Part shown: piece after piece, positions 47,259-59,904 of the stretch
Layout of the letters: each line of letters starts with the position of its first letter
Position numbering within the stretch: position 1 is the first letter of the stretch
From: Molossus alvarezi
Lineage: Eukaryota; Chordata; Mammalia; Chiroptera; Molossidae
DNA length: 64,000 nt
Direction: 5' to 3'
Assembly (NCBI GenBank): GCA_037176705.1
Contig: JBAWUJ010000134.1
Coordinates: 92,315 to 156,314, forward strand
Notes under the pieces: generated by a model
Database searches by the model: none
Seen by the model: only the letters and a program-made list of their open reading frames with translations
Told to the model about the DNA's origin: nothing
Program-made: the position numbers and the translations under genes

Positions 47259-50200
47259 ATGGCAATAAATAAGTACATATCAATAATCACCTTAAATGTA
47301 AATGGATTGAATGCTCCCATAAAAAGACATAGAGTAGCTGATAGGATAAGAAAGCATGACTCATCTATATGATGTTTACAAAAGACCCACCTTACAACAA
47401 AAGACTCACATAGATTGAAAGTGAAGGAATGGAAAAAATCTTCTAAGCAAACAAAAGAGAAATAAAAGCTGGGGTAGCAATACTCACATCTAATAAAATA
47501 TATTTCAGAATGAAGGTCATAAATACAGATAAAGAAGGCCACAACATAATATTGAAAGGATCTATCCAACAGGAAGATATAACCTTGATAATCATATATG
47601 CACCCAATATTGGACCACCAAAATATATTTAAAAACTTCTGGAGTACTTCAAAGGAGAAATCGATAGCAATACAATTATAGCAGGAAACTTCAACAACCC
47701 GCTGACATCACTTGATAGGTCCTCTAGACAAAAAATTAGCAAGGAAACAAAGACTCTGAATGAAGCACTAGACCAAATGGATTTAATAGATATCTACAAA
47801 GAATTACACCCCAAAATTACAGAATTCACATTCTTCTCAAGTGCACATAAAACATTCTCTAATATAGACCACATGCTAGAGCACAAAGTAAGTCTCTACA
47901 AGTTTAATAAGATTGAAATCATATCAAGCATCTTCTCAGCTCACAATGGCATGAAACTAGAAATCAATTGCAAGAAGAACATACAAAGATATTTAAACAC
48001 ATGGAAGGTAAATAGCATGTTATTAAACAATGAATGGGTCACAGAGGAGATCAAGGAAGAAATCAAAAACTTCCTGGAAACCAATGAAAATGAAGACACA
48101 ACAACACAACATCTATGAAATGCAGCGAAAGCAGTTCGGAAAGGGAAGGTCATAGCACTAGAGTCTACCTTAAAAACAAAAAAAAAGAAAAATCTCTAAT
48201 AGATTATCTAACCTCACAACTTAATGAACTAGAGAGCAAACAAAAAGAAAACCCCAGAGCAAGTAGAAGGAAGGAAATAGTAAAGATCAGAGCAGAAATA
48301 TATGACATAGAGACAAAAAAAAAACACAAAAAACTAAGGATCAATAAAACAAAGAGCTGGTTTTTCGAAAAGATAAACAAGATTGATGGACCCTTAGCTA
48401 GACTCACCAAGAAACAAAGAGAGAAAACCCAAATACACAAAATCAGAAAGAAAAGAGGAGAGGTAACAATTGACACCACAGAAATACAAAAGACTGTTAA
48501 CAACTACTATGAACAATTGTATGGCAACACATTCGACAATCTTAGCGAAATGGACAAGTTTCTAGAAACACGTAGTCTCCCAAATGTGGATCAGTAAGAG
48601 ATAGAAAACTTGAACAGACCAATATCAAAAGAAGAAATTGAAGATGTAATCAAGACTCTCCCAGCAAACAAAAGCCCAGGCCCGGATGGCTTCACGGGGG
48701 AGTTTTACCGGACATTCAAAGAAGAACTGATAACCGTTCTCCACAAACTATTTCAAAAAATTCAAGAAGAAAGACTTCCAAACACGTTTTATGAAGCCAG
48801 CATAATTCTAATTCCAAAACCAGAAAAGGACACTAAAAAGAAAGAAAAGTACAGGCCAATATACCTGATCAACATAGCTGCCAAAATCCTGAACAAAATA
48901 CTAGCAAATCGAATCCAGCAATACACCAAAAAAATTATCCATCATGACCAAGTGGGATTCATCCCAGGGAGGCAAAGCTGGTAGAATATTCGCAAATCCA
49001 TAAATGTGATACACCACATAAATAAAATGAAGAATAAAAATCACATGATCATATCAATAGATGCTAAAAAAGCGTTCGACAAAATCCAGCATCCAGTTCT
49101 GATAAAAACGCTCAGCAGTCTGGGAATAGAGGGACCATATTGAGACATAATAAAGGCCATATATGAAAGACCTACATCATACTCAATGGACAAAAACTAA
49201 AAGCATTTATCTTAAGAACAAAAACAAAGCAAGGAAGCCCACTTTCACCACTCTTATTTAACATAGTACTGGAAGTCTCAGCCACAGCAATCTGACAGGA
49301 AAAAAAAATAATAGGGATCCAAATTGGAAAGGAGAATGTGAAACTGTCATTATTTTCAGAGGACATGATACTATTCGTGGAAAACCCCAAAGACTCCATC
49401 AAAAGTTTACTAGACTTAATAATTGAATTTGGCAAAGTAGCAGGATACAAAGTTAACATCAAGAAATCAATTGCATTCTTATACAACAATGATGAACTCA
49501 CAGAAAGAGAAACTAAGAAAACAATCCCATTTACCATTGCGTCAAAAAAATTAAGATACCTAGAAATAAACTTAACTAAAGAAATAAAGGACCTATTCAC
49601 AGAAAACTACATGTCATTAAAAAAAAAATAGAGGAAGATATAAAAAAGTGAAAGCACATACCCTGTTCATGGTTTGTGAGAATTAACATCATTAAAATGT
49701 CCATATTACCCAAAGCAATTTATAGATTCCACGCAATCCCGATCAAAATATCAACGGCTTACTTCACAGAATTAGAACAATTATTTCAAAAGTTCATATG
49801 GAACCAAAAAAGGCCTTGAATAGCCACAGCAATTCTGAAAAGAAAGAACAAAGTTGGAGGGATCACAATACCAGATTTCAGGTTATACTACAAAGCCACT
49901 GTAATCAAAACAGCCTGGAACTGGCACAAGAACAGGCATATAGACCAGTAGAACAGAACAGAGAACCCAGAAATGGACCGAAGGCAATATGTTCAATTAA
50001 TATTTGATAAAGGTGGAAAGAGCATACAATGGAGTAAGGACAGCCTGTTTAATAAATGGTGCTGGGAAAATTGGACAGCTACTTGCAGAAAAATGAAACT
50101 AGTCCATCAACTTACACCCTACACATGAATAAACTCAAAATGAATAAAAGACTTAAATGTGACTCATGGATCCATAAAAATCCTAGAAGACACTGTAGGT

Positions 50201-51045
50201 AAAATTTCAGACATCATACGCAGCAGAATTTTTACTGACACATCACCTAAGGCGATAGAAACAAAGGAGAAAATGAACACATGGGACTACATCAAACTCA
50301 AAAGCTTCTGCACAGCGAAAGATACAATAATCAAACGAAAAGGCTACCCACTGTATGGGAGAGCATAATTGCCAATGATATATATCAAATAAGAGGTTAA
50401 TTTCCAACACATATAGAGTGCTCATACAACTCCACAAAAGGAAGACAAAAATCCAATTAAAAAATGGGCAGAGGAACTAAATAGACACCTCTCCAAACAG
50501 GACATACAAATGGCTGAGAAACATATGAAGAAATTCTCATCATCACTAATCATCAGAGATGCAAATTAAAACAACAATGAGGTATCACCTCACACCTGTC
50601 AGAAAGGACGCCATCAACAAATCATCAAACAACAAGTGTTGGTGAGGGAATGGAGAAAAGGGGACTCTAGTACACTGCTGGTGGGAATGCAGACTGGTGC
50701 AGCCACTATGGAAAACAATGTGGTGTTACCTTAAAAACTTAAAAATTGAACTTCCATTTGACCCAGTGATTCCACGTCTAGGAATATACCCTAAGAAGCC
50801 TGAAACACCAATCAGAAAGAATATATGTACCCCATGTTTGTAGCAGCACTATTTACAATAGCAAAGATCTGGAAACAGTCCAAGTGTCCATCAGTAGATG
50901 AATGGACAAAAACACCGTGGTACATATACACAATGGAGTACTACGCAGCTGTAAGACAGATCTCTTATCCTTTGAGACTACATGGAGGGACCTGGAAAGT
51001 ATCATCCTAAGTGAAACAAGCCAAACAGAGAAAGACATGCTTCAT
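47259..51045 (+). pseudogene. L1 type B ORF2, near full length but disabled
   Basis: Begins MAINKYISIITLNVNG (endonuclease) at 47259. Domain order is complete: endonuclease to about 48000; linker; RT from about 48600 ([15 protein letters not shown] at 48676; [11 protein letters not shown] near 49065); catalytic-loop region near 49353; then a C-terminal region ending near 51045. The RT catalytic motif reads FSED (49353-49364) in place of the FADD/YADD expected in active L1. Several frameshifts and stops occur (48118, 48597, 48984, 49631 and others). It is the most complete L1 in the window. Confidence 0.9.
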
Positions 51046-51300
51046 ATAATCTCACTTATTTGTGAAATATAATGAACATAACAGTCTGAGGAATGGAGTA
51101 GTCCCAGAGACGTGGAAGTAAGGTACATACTGACAATCCCCAGAAGAGGGTGTAGTGGGGGAGAGATAAACCACAGAACTTATATGCATGAACAGTGGAC
51201 ATGGAGAAAAAATGGGGGAAAGTGCAGGGAGGGAGGGGGAGGGGGGAATCAGTGGGGGGGAAAGGAGAAACATCTGTAACAAAAACTAATTAATAAAAAA
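51046..51300 (+). mobile_element. L1 type B 3' UTR and A-rich end
   Basis: Runs from 'ctcacttatttgtgaaatataatg' to 'aacatctgtaacaaaaactaattaataaaaaaa'. Contains a G-rich polypurine tract (51227-51246) and a further G run (51252-51260), as is usual for mammalian L1 3' UTRs. It ends the element that begins at 45565. Confidence 0.85.
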
Positions 51301-51319
51301 AAATTGAACCCAGCCAAAA

Positions 51320-52250
51320 AAAAAAAAAAAAGAAAAAGAAAGCAATCTCATTTACAATTTCATCAAAAAGAATAAAATACTTAGAAATATATTTAACCAA
51401 ATGGGTAAGTGATTTGTACTGGTAAACTATAAGACATTGAAGAAATTTAAGTAGATACAAATAAATGGAATAATATACTGTGTTCATCGATAGGAAGAAG
51501 TAACACCATTAAAATGTTCATAACTACCCAAAGCAATCTACAGATTCTATGCAATCTGTTTCAAGTTACCAATGACAGTTCTCCCAGAACTAGACTAGAT
51601 AATACTAAAACTTATAAGAAACCACAAAAGAGCCCAAATAGCTGCAGCGATACGGAGAAAGAACAACAAAGTGAGGTATCACACTATCTGATATCAAACT
51701 ATACACGGCTACAGTTATGAACAACAAAGTGAAATATCACACCACCTGATGCCAATCTATACAAGGCTACAGTTATGAAAACAGCACGGTACCATCATAA
51801 ATACAGACACATTGATCAAAAGAATCAAATCAAGAGCTTAGAAATAACACCCACACCTGTATGGTAAACTAATATATTACAAAGGAGGCAAGAACATACA
51901 ATGGGGTAAAAAGAAAATCTCTTCAATAAATGGTTTTGGAAAAAATAGAAACATGCATGCAAAAAAATAAATATAGACCACTTTCATTGTATCCAAAAAT
52001 AAAATCAAAATGGATTAAAAACTTCAATGTAAGACCTAAAACCATAAAACTCCTAGAAACAAACAGGCAGTAAAGTCTCTGACACTGCTGTCAGCAATAT
52101 GTTTTTGGAGATGTGTCCCAGTCAAGGGAAATGAAAATAATAAAATAAACAAATGGGATTATTAAACCAAATTTCTGAACAATTAAAAGCCATCAACATC
52201 ACAAATAGACAGCCTGGTTAAATAAAATATATTCACTGAAAGTACCAAGT
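51320..52250 (+). mobile_element. L1 ORF2 C-terminal fragment, older
   Basis: Encodes pieces equivalent to the post-RT part of ORF2 ('ISFTISSKRIKYLEIYLTK' near 51345-51400) and continues in degenerate form to about 52170. An approximately 60-bp duplication (51664-51720 against 51721-51775: 'aacaacaaagtgaggtatcac' and 'aacaacaaagtgaaatatcac') lies inside it. Confidence 0.7.
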
Positions 52251-52253
52251 GAT

Positions 52254-53440
52254 GAGAAGTTGGCAGCAGGCAGGACCAGAGCAAGGAGGAGTGTGTGAGA
52301 GTGAGAACAAGTGTGAGAGAGAATGTGAACGGACGTGAGTGTAAATGAGAAATCTCAAGAAATGCAGAAATGTGGGGCACAGGGTTCCTGTGCTGTGGAC
52401 AGGGAGCAGGTGGCTACCACAATAAGCGGCTTGTCAGGGTGTTTTTCCCTATGAGGCTGAAAGGGCCTGGAATTTTGAAAGGTCCCTCGTATTCTCTGGG
52501 AGGAGGCAGTGGGAGCACCTAGGGCCGATAGACTTGAGCCCACCAGAGTGCCTTGCACATTGGACCAGTGGAACCTGCTGTGTCAATGCGGAGCAGTGCA
52601 CAATCGTGGCACTGTCAAGGTACCACAACAGGCCAGGAACTGAGCACCATCTTCCACAGCAGCCACCTGATCAAAGCTGAGCACCAACCCCCCCAGCATC
52701 AGTTACTGGGCGACAGTGGAGCCACACCACCAACAGCAGACAAGGCTCAGGACCTGAGACACCCCCAGCATCAGAGGCTCAGGAGCAGACATCCATCTCC
52801 AGGCAGCAGCAGCACAGATTGGCAGCTGAGACCCAACTCCAGCAGCATCAGCAGAGGCTGATCAGGAGTGATTCCCCAGCCCAAGCAGCAGCAGGACTTG
52901 GGTAGCCAAAACCCACACCTGACAAATAAAACAGTGGGTTAGGAGTGGAACCCTTCCACAACAGCAGCAAAATCCTGGGAGTTGAGCATCCTCAGCCCCC
53001 AACATCAGCAGATGACTGGGAGCTGAGAGTACCCCCTGATAACAGCAGCAGTAGAACCACAAACCAAGAACTGTCACTTGCCCCCAGAAGCATCAGTTGT
53101 GACTGATCAGGAGCTGAGCAAAACCAGGCAATGTCACACCCCAGCAGCACCCCAGCAGGACCCACACATCCCAGTAGCATAACAGCAGGGACCATAAACT
53201 CCTGCAGTGCCCCAGTACAACCATGTGCCCCAGCAGTGCACCAGCAGGACCCATGTATTTCAGCAATGCCTACTATGACAACCCAATACCAGCCACCAGC
53301 GGCAAATCCTCCAGGATACAGCAGGCCAAGAGGTGCCACACACCAAACAGTCTGGAGGCACAGCAGCCTTATTGAATACACAATGACCTGCCAACACATT
53401 CCAACATCCCTCACTGGGCCTAATACTACCAGATTGCTAA
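52254..53440 (+). mobile_element. L1 type A 5' region, copy 3 (longest, CAG-rich)
   Basis: Starts agaagttggcagcaggcagg. The block 52680-53330 is made of diverged cag/ccccagcag words. Two related segments (near 53143 and 53228) share 'ccccagcag…ccagcaggaccca'. The antisense strand holds a 153-codon frame (52992-53453). The region leads into ORF1 at 'ctaaaatggtgagac'. Confidence 0.8.
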
Positions 53441-53441
53441 A

Positions 53442-54280
53442 ATGGTGAGACAAAGAAACAACACGTTAATGAAAGAAAAGGAAGGATTACTAAAAGGAAG
53501 GACTACTAGGATTACTATGAAATGGGAGAAAGCAATTTGTCAGGAAAGAATTCAAACCAATCATTTTAAGGGAGTGCAAACGATTTAGTGTGAACTACAA
53601 GCAACTTAATGAGAATTACAAAGAGCTCAGAGGGAACTACATCAGGTTAAAAAAAAAAGAGGTAGAAGCTATGAATAAAAATCAAGAGGAAATAAAGAAT
53701 GACAAAGCTGTTATAAAAAAATACCTTACAAGGTTTCAATAGTAAATGAGAAGAAGCTGAAGAATGAATCACTGAGTTAGAAGACAAGGTAAGAATACCC
53801 AAGTAGATCATCAAATGGGAAAACAAATTAAAAACAGGAGGAAAATGTAAGGAGTCTTTGGGACAATACAAAACGTAACAACATTTGCATCATAAGGGGT
53901 AACAGAAAGAGAAGAATCAAAGAAAAGACAAGAGAATCTGTTTGAAGAAATAATGACAGAAAACTTTTCTAATTTGGTGAAGGAAAAAGTCACACAAGTC
54001 CAGGAAACACAGAGAGCCCCAAGCCAGAAGAACCCCAAGCAAGAAACCTCATAATTAAAATGGCAAACATTAGACAAAGAAAGAATCTCCAAAGAAGAAA
54101 GAGAGAGACAGAAACTTACCTAAAATGGAGCTCCCATTAGACTGTCAGCTGATTTCTCAATAAAACACAGCAGGCCAGAAGAAAGTGGCATGAAGTACAC
54201 AAAATATAGAGAGGCAAGTGTCTGAATTCAAGACTACTCTATCCAGCAAGGCTATCATTCAAAACTGAAGGTGAAATAAA
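53442..54280 (+). pseudogene. L1 type A ORF1, copy 3
   Basis: Start near 53442. Coiled-coil, RRM-like and C-terminal regions can be followed by comparison with copies 1 and 2 (e.g. 'gaggcaagtgtctgaattcaagac', near 54211). Frames are so broken that no open piece longer than about 60 codons survives in sense. Confidence 0.8.
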
Positions 54281-54410
54281 GATTCACAGACAAAAAAAAA
54301 GCTAAAGAACTTTACCTCCACCAAACCAGCACTGCAAGAAATACTAAAGGGACTGTTGTAAGAAAAAGAAATAGAGAGAGAGGTGGGGAGGAACACAGGC
54401 ATAAAATAAA

Positions 54411-55740
54411 ACCAGCAAGTAATAAGTACCTATCAATAAAAACCTTAAATGTAAATGGCTTAAATGCTTCCATGAAAAGACACTTGGTAGCTGATTGGAT
54501 AAGAAAACATGACCCATATATATCCTATCTACAAGAGCCCCACCACACAACAAAAGACTCACATGGGTAAAAGTAAAGGGATAAAATTTTTTTTTTTCCA
54601 GGGAAATGGAAGTGAAAAAAAAAAAAAAACCTGGTATAGTAGTACTCATATTTAATAAGATAGATTCAAAATGAGGGACATAATGAGAGATAAAAAAGAT
54701 TACTACATAATATTAAAGGGATCAATCCAACAAGATAATTTAACCCTGGTAAAAACATATGCACCAAATACAGGAAAACCAAAATACATTAAAAAACTTC
54801 TGGAGACCCTGGCCGGTTTGCCTCAGCAGTTAAGAGCATTGGCCTGCAGTCCCTAGAGACCGGGTATTGGTTACCACTAAGGGCACATAACTCAGTTGCA
54901 GTTTGTCACTGACCCCGGTTAGTCATATGGGTGGCAGCCATTCGATGTGTCCCTTTCACGTCGATCTCTCTCTCTCTCTCTGTCTCTCTCTCTCTTCCTC
55001 CCACTCTATTGGAACAAAAAATGAAAAAATGTCCTCGAGTGAGGATTAAAAAAAAAAAAAAAAACTTCTGGAGGACTTCAAGGGAGAGAATAATAGCAAT
55101 ATAAGCATAGTGGGTGAATTTAACACCCCACAGACACCATAAGATAGAATTTCTACACAAAAAAATTAACAAGGACACAAGTCCTTAAATGACAAACTAG
55201 ATTAGTTAAACTTAATTGATATTTACAGAACATTTTACCTGAAAGCTGCAGAATATACATTCTATTCAAGTGCACACAGGGCATCCTTGAAAAGACTGCA
55301 TTTTAGGCCACAAGGTAAGTCTTTACCAATTCAAGAAAATTGAAGTCATATCAAGCATCCACTCAGATCCGAATGACATGACAACACTAGAAACCAATTA
55401 CAACAAAAATACACAAAAAACATTCAAACACATGGAAGCAAACTAGCATGTTATTAACCAATGAATGGGTTATCAAAGAGTTCAAGAAAAAAAATTCCTG
55501 GCAACCAAGAAAAATGAACACAAAACAACACAAAATCTATGGGATGCAGTGAAGCAGTCCTGAGAGGGAAGTTCATACCACTACAGGCCAACCTCAACAA
55601 ACAAGAAAAATTAAGAATTGACTTTCTAACCCTACAACTCAAAGAACTAGAAACTAAACAAAAAGAAAAAAAACAGAGCAACTAGAAGAAAAGAACTAGA
55701 AATGTCAGTGAGGAAATAAAGGACACAGAATCTGAAAAAA
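54411..55740 (+). pseudogene. L1 type A ORF2, copy 3 (endonuclease), SINE-interrupted
   Basis: The ORF2 start codon is lost (aaaaccagc where copies 1 and 2 have aaaatggc). Endonuclease pieces include LTLVKTYAPNTGKPKYIKK (54738-54797). A VES SINE splits it at 54806-55058. The rest is degenerate and ends at about 55740, before RT. Confidence 0.85.
54806..55058 (+). mobile_element. VES SINE inside L1 ORF2
   Basis: The head is accctggccggtttgcctc. The body is 'gttgcagtttgtcactgacc', with a TC-rich stretch (54967-55003) and an A tail. Exact duplications aaaaaacttctggag lie at 54791-54805 and 55059-55073. A small secondary region 'gtcctcgagtgaggattaaa' at the tail is shared with the SINE at 42840-43073 ('ccccaggtgaggatttt'), pointing to a common subfamily. 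Confidence 0.9.
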
Positions 55741-55744
55741 AAAA

Positions 55745-56015
55745 AATCTGGGGGTGGGATGGTAATTAATAGAAGAAATAGAAAGAAAAATAGAACCACA
55801 AAAACAAAAATGGCAATAAATAAGTACATATCAATGATCACCTTAATTATACATATTTTCAATGCTCTGATAAAAACTCGTAGAGTAGATAACATGGAAA
55901 TTGGTAAAACAAAGCTGGGGATGTATCAGGGAAAGAGGAGGATGGTGTCAAGGGGGGAAAATGAGAAACATTTGTAACAGGAACAAATGAATAAATAAAA
56001 AATGTAAAAAAAATA
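55745..56015 (+). mobile_element. Composite L1 scraps (ORF1-ORF2 junction joined to a 3' UTR end)
   Basis: 55770-55880 matches the ORF1-ORF2 spacer and ORF2 start ('aaaaatggcaataaataagtac', near 55805). 55890-56010 matches an L1 3' UTR ('gagaaacatttgtaacagg'). Nearly the whole ORF2 is missing between them. Confidence 0.7.
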
Positions 56016-56019
56016 CAGA

Positions 56020-57690
56020 CAAAGAGAAACCTGCCACTTTGAAATATAAGCAATGAAACAAAGAGCAGATTCTTTGAAAAGATAGACAAGATTCATCAAT
56101 TCTTAAGCAGACTCATCAACAAACAAAAAGAGAGGACCCCATAAACAAAATCAGAAACATAATTGGAGAAGTAACAACTGATACCACAGTAATACAAAGG
56201 ATCATTAAAACATACTACGGAAGATTATATGCCAATAAATTGGATGATCTAGGCAAAATCAACAAATTTCTAGAAACAGAGTCTCCCAAAACTGAACTGG
56301 GAAGAGACAGAAAACTTGAACAGGCCAATAACAACTAAGGAAATGGAAGATATTCAGAAACTTGCAGCAAACCAAACCCCAGGCATAGATGGCTTCATGG
56401 GGAGATTTTATCAAACATTTAAAGAAGATCTAACACCCGTTCTCCCCAAATTATTCTAAGAAAATTCCAAGAAGACGAGACTTCCGAAATCATTTTAGGA
56501 ATCCAGCATAATATAAATTCCAAAACCAGATAGAGACATTACAAAGAAAGAAAACGACAGGCCAATATCTCTGATGAACACTGATTCCAAAATCCTTAAA
56601 ATCTCAGCAAATCGGATCCAGCAATACATCAAAGAAATTATTAATAATGACCAAATGGGATACATCCCAGGGAAGCAAGGATGGCACAATATTCCCATAT
56701 TAATGAATGTGACACAACACAAACAAAATAAATGATAAAACCCACAAGATCATGTCAAGAGAGGCTAAAAAGGCATTCAACAAAATCCAGCACAGACCTA
56801 GAATAAAAGTTTACATGGAACAAAAAAAGACCCCTAAATGCCACAGTAATCAAGAACAAAGTAGGAGGGATCATAATACCAAGTATCAGATTATACTACA
56901 AAGCCACTGTAATTATACCCTGGTACTGGCACAAGATCAGGCATATAATTCAATGGAACAGAACAGAGAACCCATAAATTGACCCAAATCATTATCCTCA
57001 ATTAATATTGGACAAGATAGCAAGAGCATACAGTGGAGTAAATACAGCCTCTTCAATAAACAGTGCTGGGAAAATCGGACAGTTATTTGCAAAAAACTGA
57101 AACTAGACCAACAACATGCACGATACTCAGAAATAGACTCAAGATGGATAAATGGCTTACATGTGACTTGTGAATGTATAAAAATTCTGGAAGAAAATAT
57201 AGGCAAAAAAATTTCCGACATCCCACAAAGCAGAATTTTCATGGTTACAATGCCTAAGGCAAGGGAAACAAAGAAAAAAAAATGAACACATGGGACTAAA
57301 AAGCTTCTGCACAGCAAAAGAAACAAGCATCAATGTGGAAAGGGAACCTGCTATATGAAAGAGCATAACTACCTACAATACATCAGATAAGGGGTTAATT
57401 TACAATATGTATAGCATCCTCATACACCTCAACAAAAGGAAGACAAAGAATCCATTTTAAGAATGGGCAGAGGACGTAACTAGACACTTCTCCCAACAGG
57501 ACATACAAATGGCCAAGAGACATACAAAAATATATTACTCAATATCAGTAGTCATCACAGAGATGCAAATTAAAATAACTATGAAACATTACCTCATATG
57601 TGACAGAATGGCTGCCATTAACAAATCTTCAAACAAGTGCTGGTGAGGATGTCATGAAAAGTAAATTGCTGGTAGGGATTCAGACTGCTG
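56020..57690 (+). mobile_element. L1 ORF2 fragment with internal deletion
   Basis: RT motifs are recognisable from about 56340 (the 'ctgcagcaaacc…ccaggcatagatggcttcatgg' -like segment) to 'AKKAFNKIQH' at 56764. The sequence then jumps to the ORF2 C-terminal half (from about 56806) and runs to 57690. The catalytic-loop region is missing. Confidence 0.8.
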
Positions 57691-57800
57691 CAGTCATGGC
57701 TGGGTCCTGATGGGTACTATGCACTTGGCTGGGAGCTGCCGCAGCCTCACCCACCCTTAGCTGGAAGCGGAGCCCTTGGTTTAACATCCCAGGTAACACA
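57691..57800 (+). mobile_element. Short L1 type B 5' region fragment
   Basis: 'cttggctgggagctgccgc…cacccttagctggaagcgg…' resembles the start of the type B leader at 45.57-45.75 kb ('…ggctggaagaagcgccc…'). It sits between two ORF2 fragments. Confidence 0.6.
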
Positions 57801-57804
57801 CCTG

Positions 57805-59900
57805 TGCAAAGCCTACTATGAACAATGATATGGCAAAAATTCGACAATCTAAGCGAAATGGATAAATTTCAAGAAACATAGTCTCCCTAAACTGGACCAG
57901 AATGAGGTAGAAAACATGAACCGACCAATAACAACAAGAGAAATTGAAGATATAATCAAGACTCTCACAGGAAACAAAAGCCCAGGCCCGGATTGCTTCA
58001 CGGGCGAGTTTCATCAAACATTCAAAGAATAAATAAAACAGATTCTCCTCAAACTATTTCAAAAAATTCAAGAAGAAGGAAGACTTCCAAACTTGTTTTA
58101 TGAAGCCAGCATAATCCTACTTCCAAACCAGAAAAAGACACTACAAAGAAAGAAACTTAGAGGCCAATATCCCTGATGAACATAGACTCCAAAATTGTGA
58201 ACAAAATACTAGCTAATAAAATCCAGCTATACGCTGAAAAAATTATCCACCATGACTAAGTGGGATTCATCCCAGAGATGCAAGGCTGGTACAATATTCG
58301 CAAATCAATAAACGTGATATACCACATAAATAAAATGAAGAATAAAAACCACATGATCATATCAATAGATGCTGAAAAAGCCTTTGACAAAATCCAGCAT
58401 CCATTTCTGATAAAAACACTCAGCAAAAATAGAGGGATCATATCTAGACATAATACAGGCCATATATGAAAGACCAACAGCCAACATCATAATCAATGGG
58501 CAATAAATAAAAGCATTTTCACTACAAACAAAAAGAAGGCAAGGGTGCCCACTCTTCCCACTCTCATATAACGTAGGATTGGAAGTCTTACCCACAGCAA
58601 TCAAACAGAAGGAAAAAATAAAAGGGATCCAAATTGGAAAGGAGAAAGTGCAACTGTCATTATCGGCAGATGACATGATTCTATGCGTAGAAAACCCCAA
58701 AGACTCCATCAAAAAGTTGCTAGACATAATAAATGAATTTGGAAAACTAGGAGGATACAAAATTAATGTCAAGAAATAGATGGCATTCTTATACACCAAT
58801 GATGAATTCACACAAAGAGATACTAAGAAGAAAATCCCATTTACCATTGTGGCAAAAAAAAATTAACATGCCTAGGAATAAACTTAACCAAAGATATAAA
58901 GGACCTATTTGCAGAAAACTACAATTCATTCAAAAAATAAAGAGAGGAAGATATAAAAATGTGGAAGCACATACTCTGTTCTTGGATTGGAAGAATTAAC
59001 ATCATTAAAATGTCCATATTACCCAAAGCAATCTATAGATTCAATGCAATCCCCATCAAAATGCCAATGGCATACTTCACAGAATTAGAAAAAGTACTTC
59101 AAAAGTTCATATCAAATTTAAAAAAAAAAAACACAAAAAACGAATAGCCCCAGCAATCTTGAAAAAGAAGAACAAAGTTGGAGTGATCACATTACCAGAC
59201 TTCAGGTAATGCTACAAAGCCACTGTAATCAAAACAGCATGGTACTGGCACAAGAACAGGCATATAGACCAGTGGAAAAGAACAGAGAACCCAGAAATAC
59301 CCAAGGAGATATGCTCAATAAATATTTGACAAAGTTGGAGAGATCATACAGTGGAGTAACGACAGCCTCTTTATTAAATGGTGTTAGGAAAATTGGACAG
59401 CTACATGCAGAAAAATGAAACTAGACCATCAACTTACACCCTACAGAAGAATAAACTCAGAAAGAATAAAAGACCTAAATGGGACTCATTAATTCATAAA
59501 AACCCTTGAAGAAACTGTAGGCAATACATTTCAGACATCATATACAGCAAAATTTTCACTGATACATTAGAAAAAGCAATAGAAACAAAGGAGAAAATGA
59601 ACACACGGGACTACATAAAACTCAAAAGCTTCTGCAGAGCAAAAAATATAATCATCAAAACGGAAAGGCTACCCACTGTATGAGAGAGCATAATTGACAA
59701 TAATATAGCTAACAAGGGGTTAATTTCCAATATATAGAGAGTGCTCATAGAACTCAACAAAAGGAAGACAAAGAAGCCAATTAAAAACTGGGCAGAGGAA
59801 CTAAATAGACACCTCTCCAAACAGGACATACAAATGGCTAACAGACATATAAAGAAATGCTCAACATTATTAACCATCAGAGAGATGCATATTAAAACAA
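57805..59900 (+). mobile_element. L1 ORF2 fragment (RT to C-terminal half)
   Basis: Begins in the linker before RT. It contains 'SPGPDCFTGEFHQTF' (57977), '[15 protein letters not shown]' (58356-58400) and the catalytic-loop motif SADD (58663-58674). It continues into the C-terminal domain to about 59900 and lacks the last part and the 3' UTR. The frame is broken at 58469, 58779, 58999 and elsewhere. Confidence 0.85.
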
Positions 59901-59904
59901 ACAA

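Noticed and set aside
43932..51045. Active, retrotransposition-competent L1
   Set aside because: Every ORF1 and ORF2 in the window has stops, frameshifts or deletions.
45565..51300. Type B L1 inserted cleanly into the type A L1 (41.8-45.6 kb continuing at 51.3 kb)
   Set aside because: No matching target duplication was found, and about 1 kb of ORF2 would be missing between the two sides. The right fragment may be an unrelated L1.
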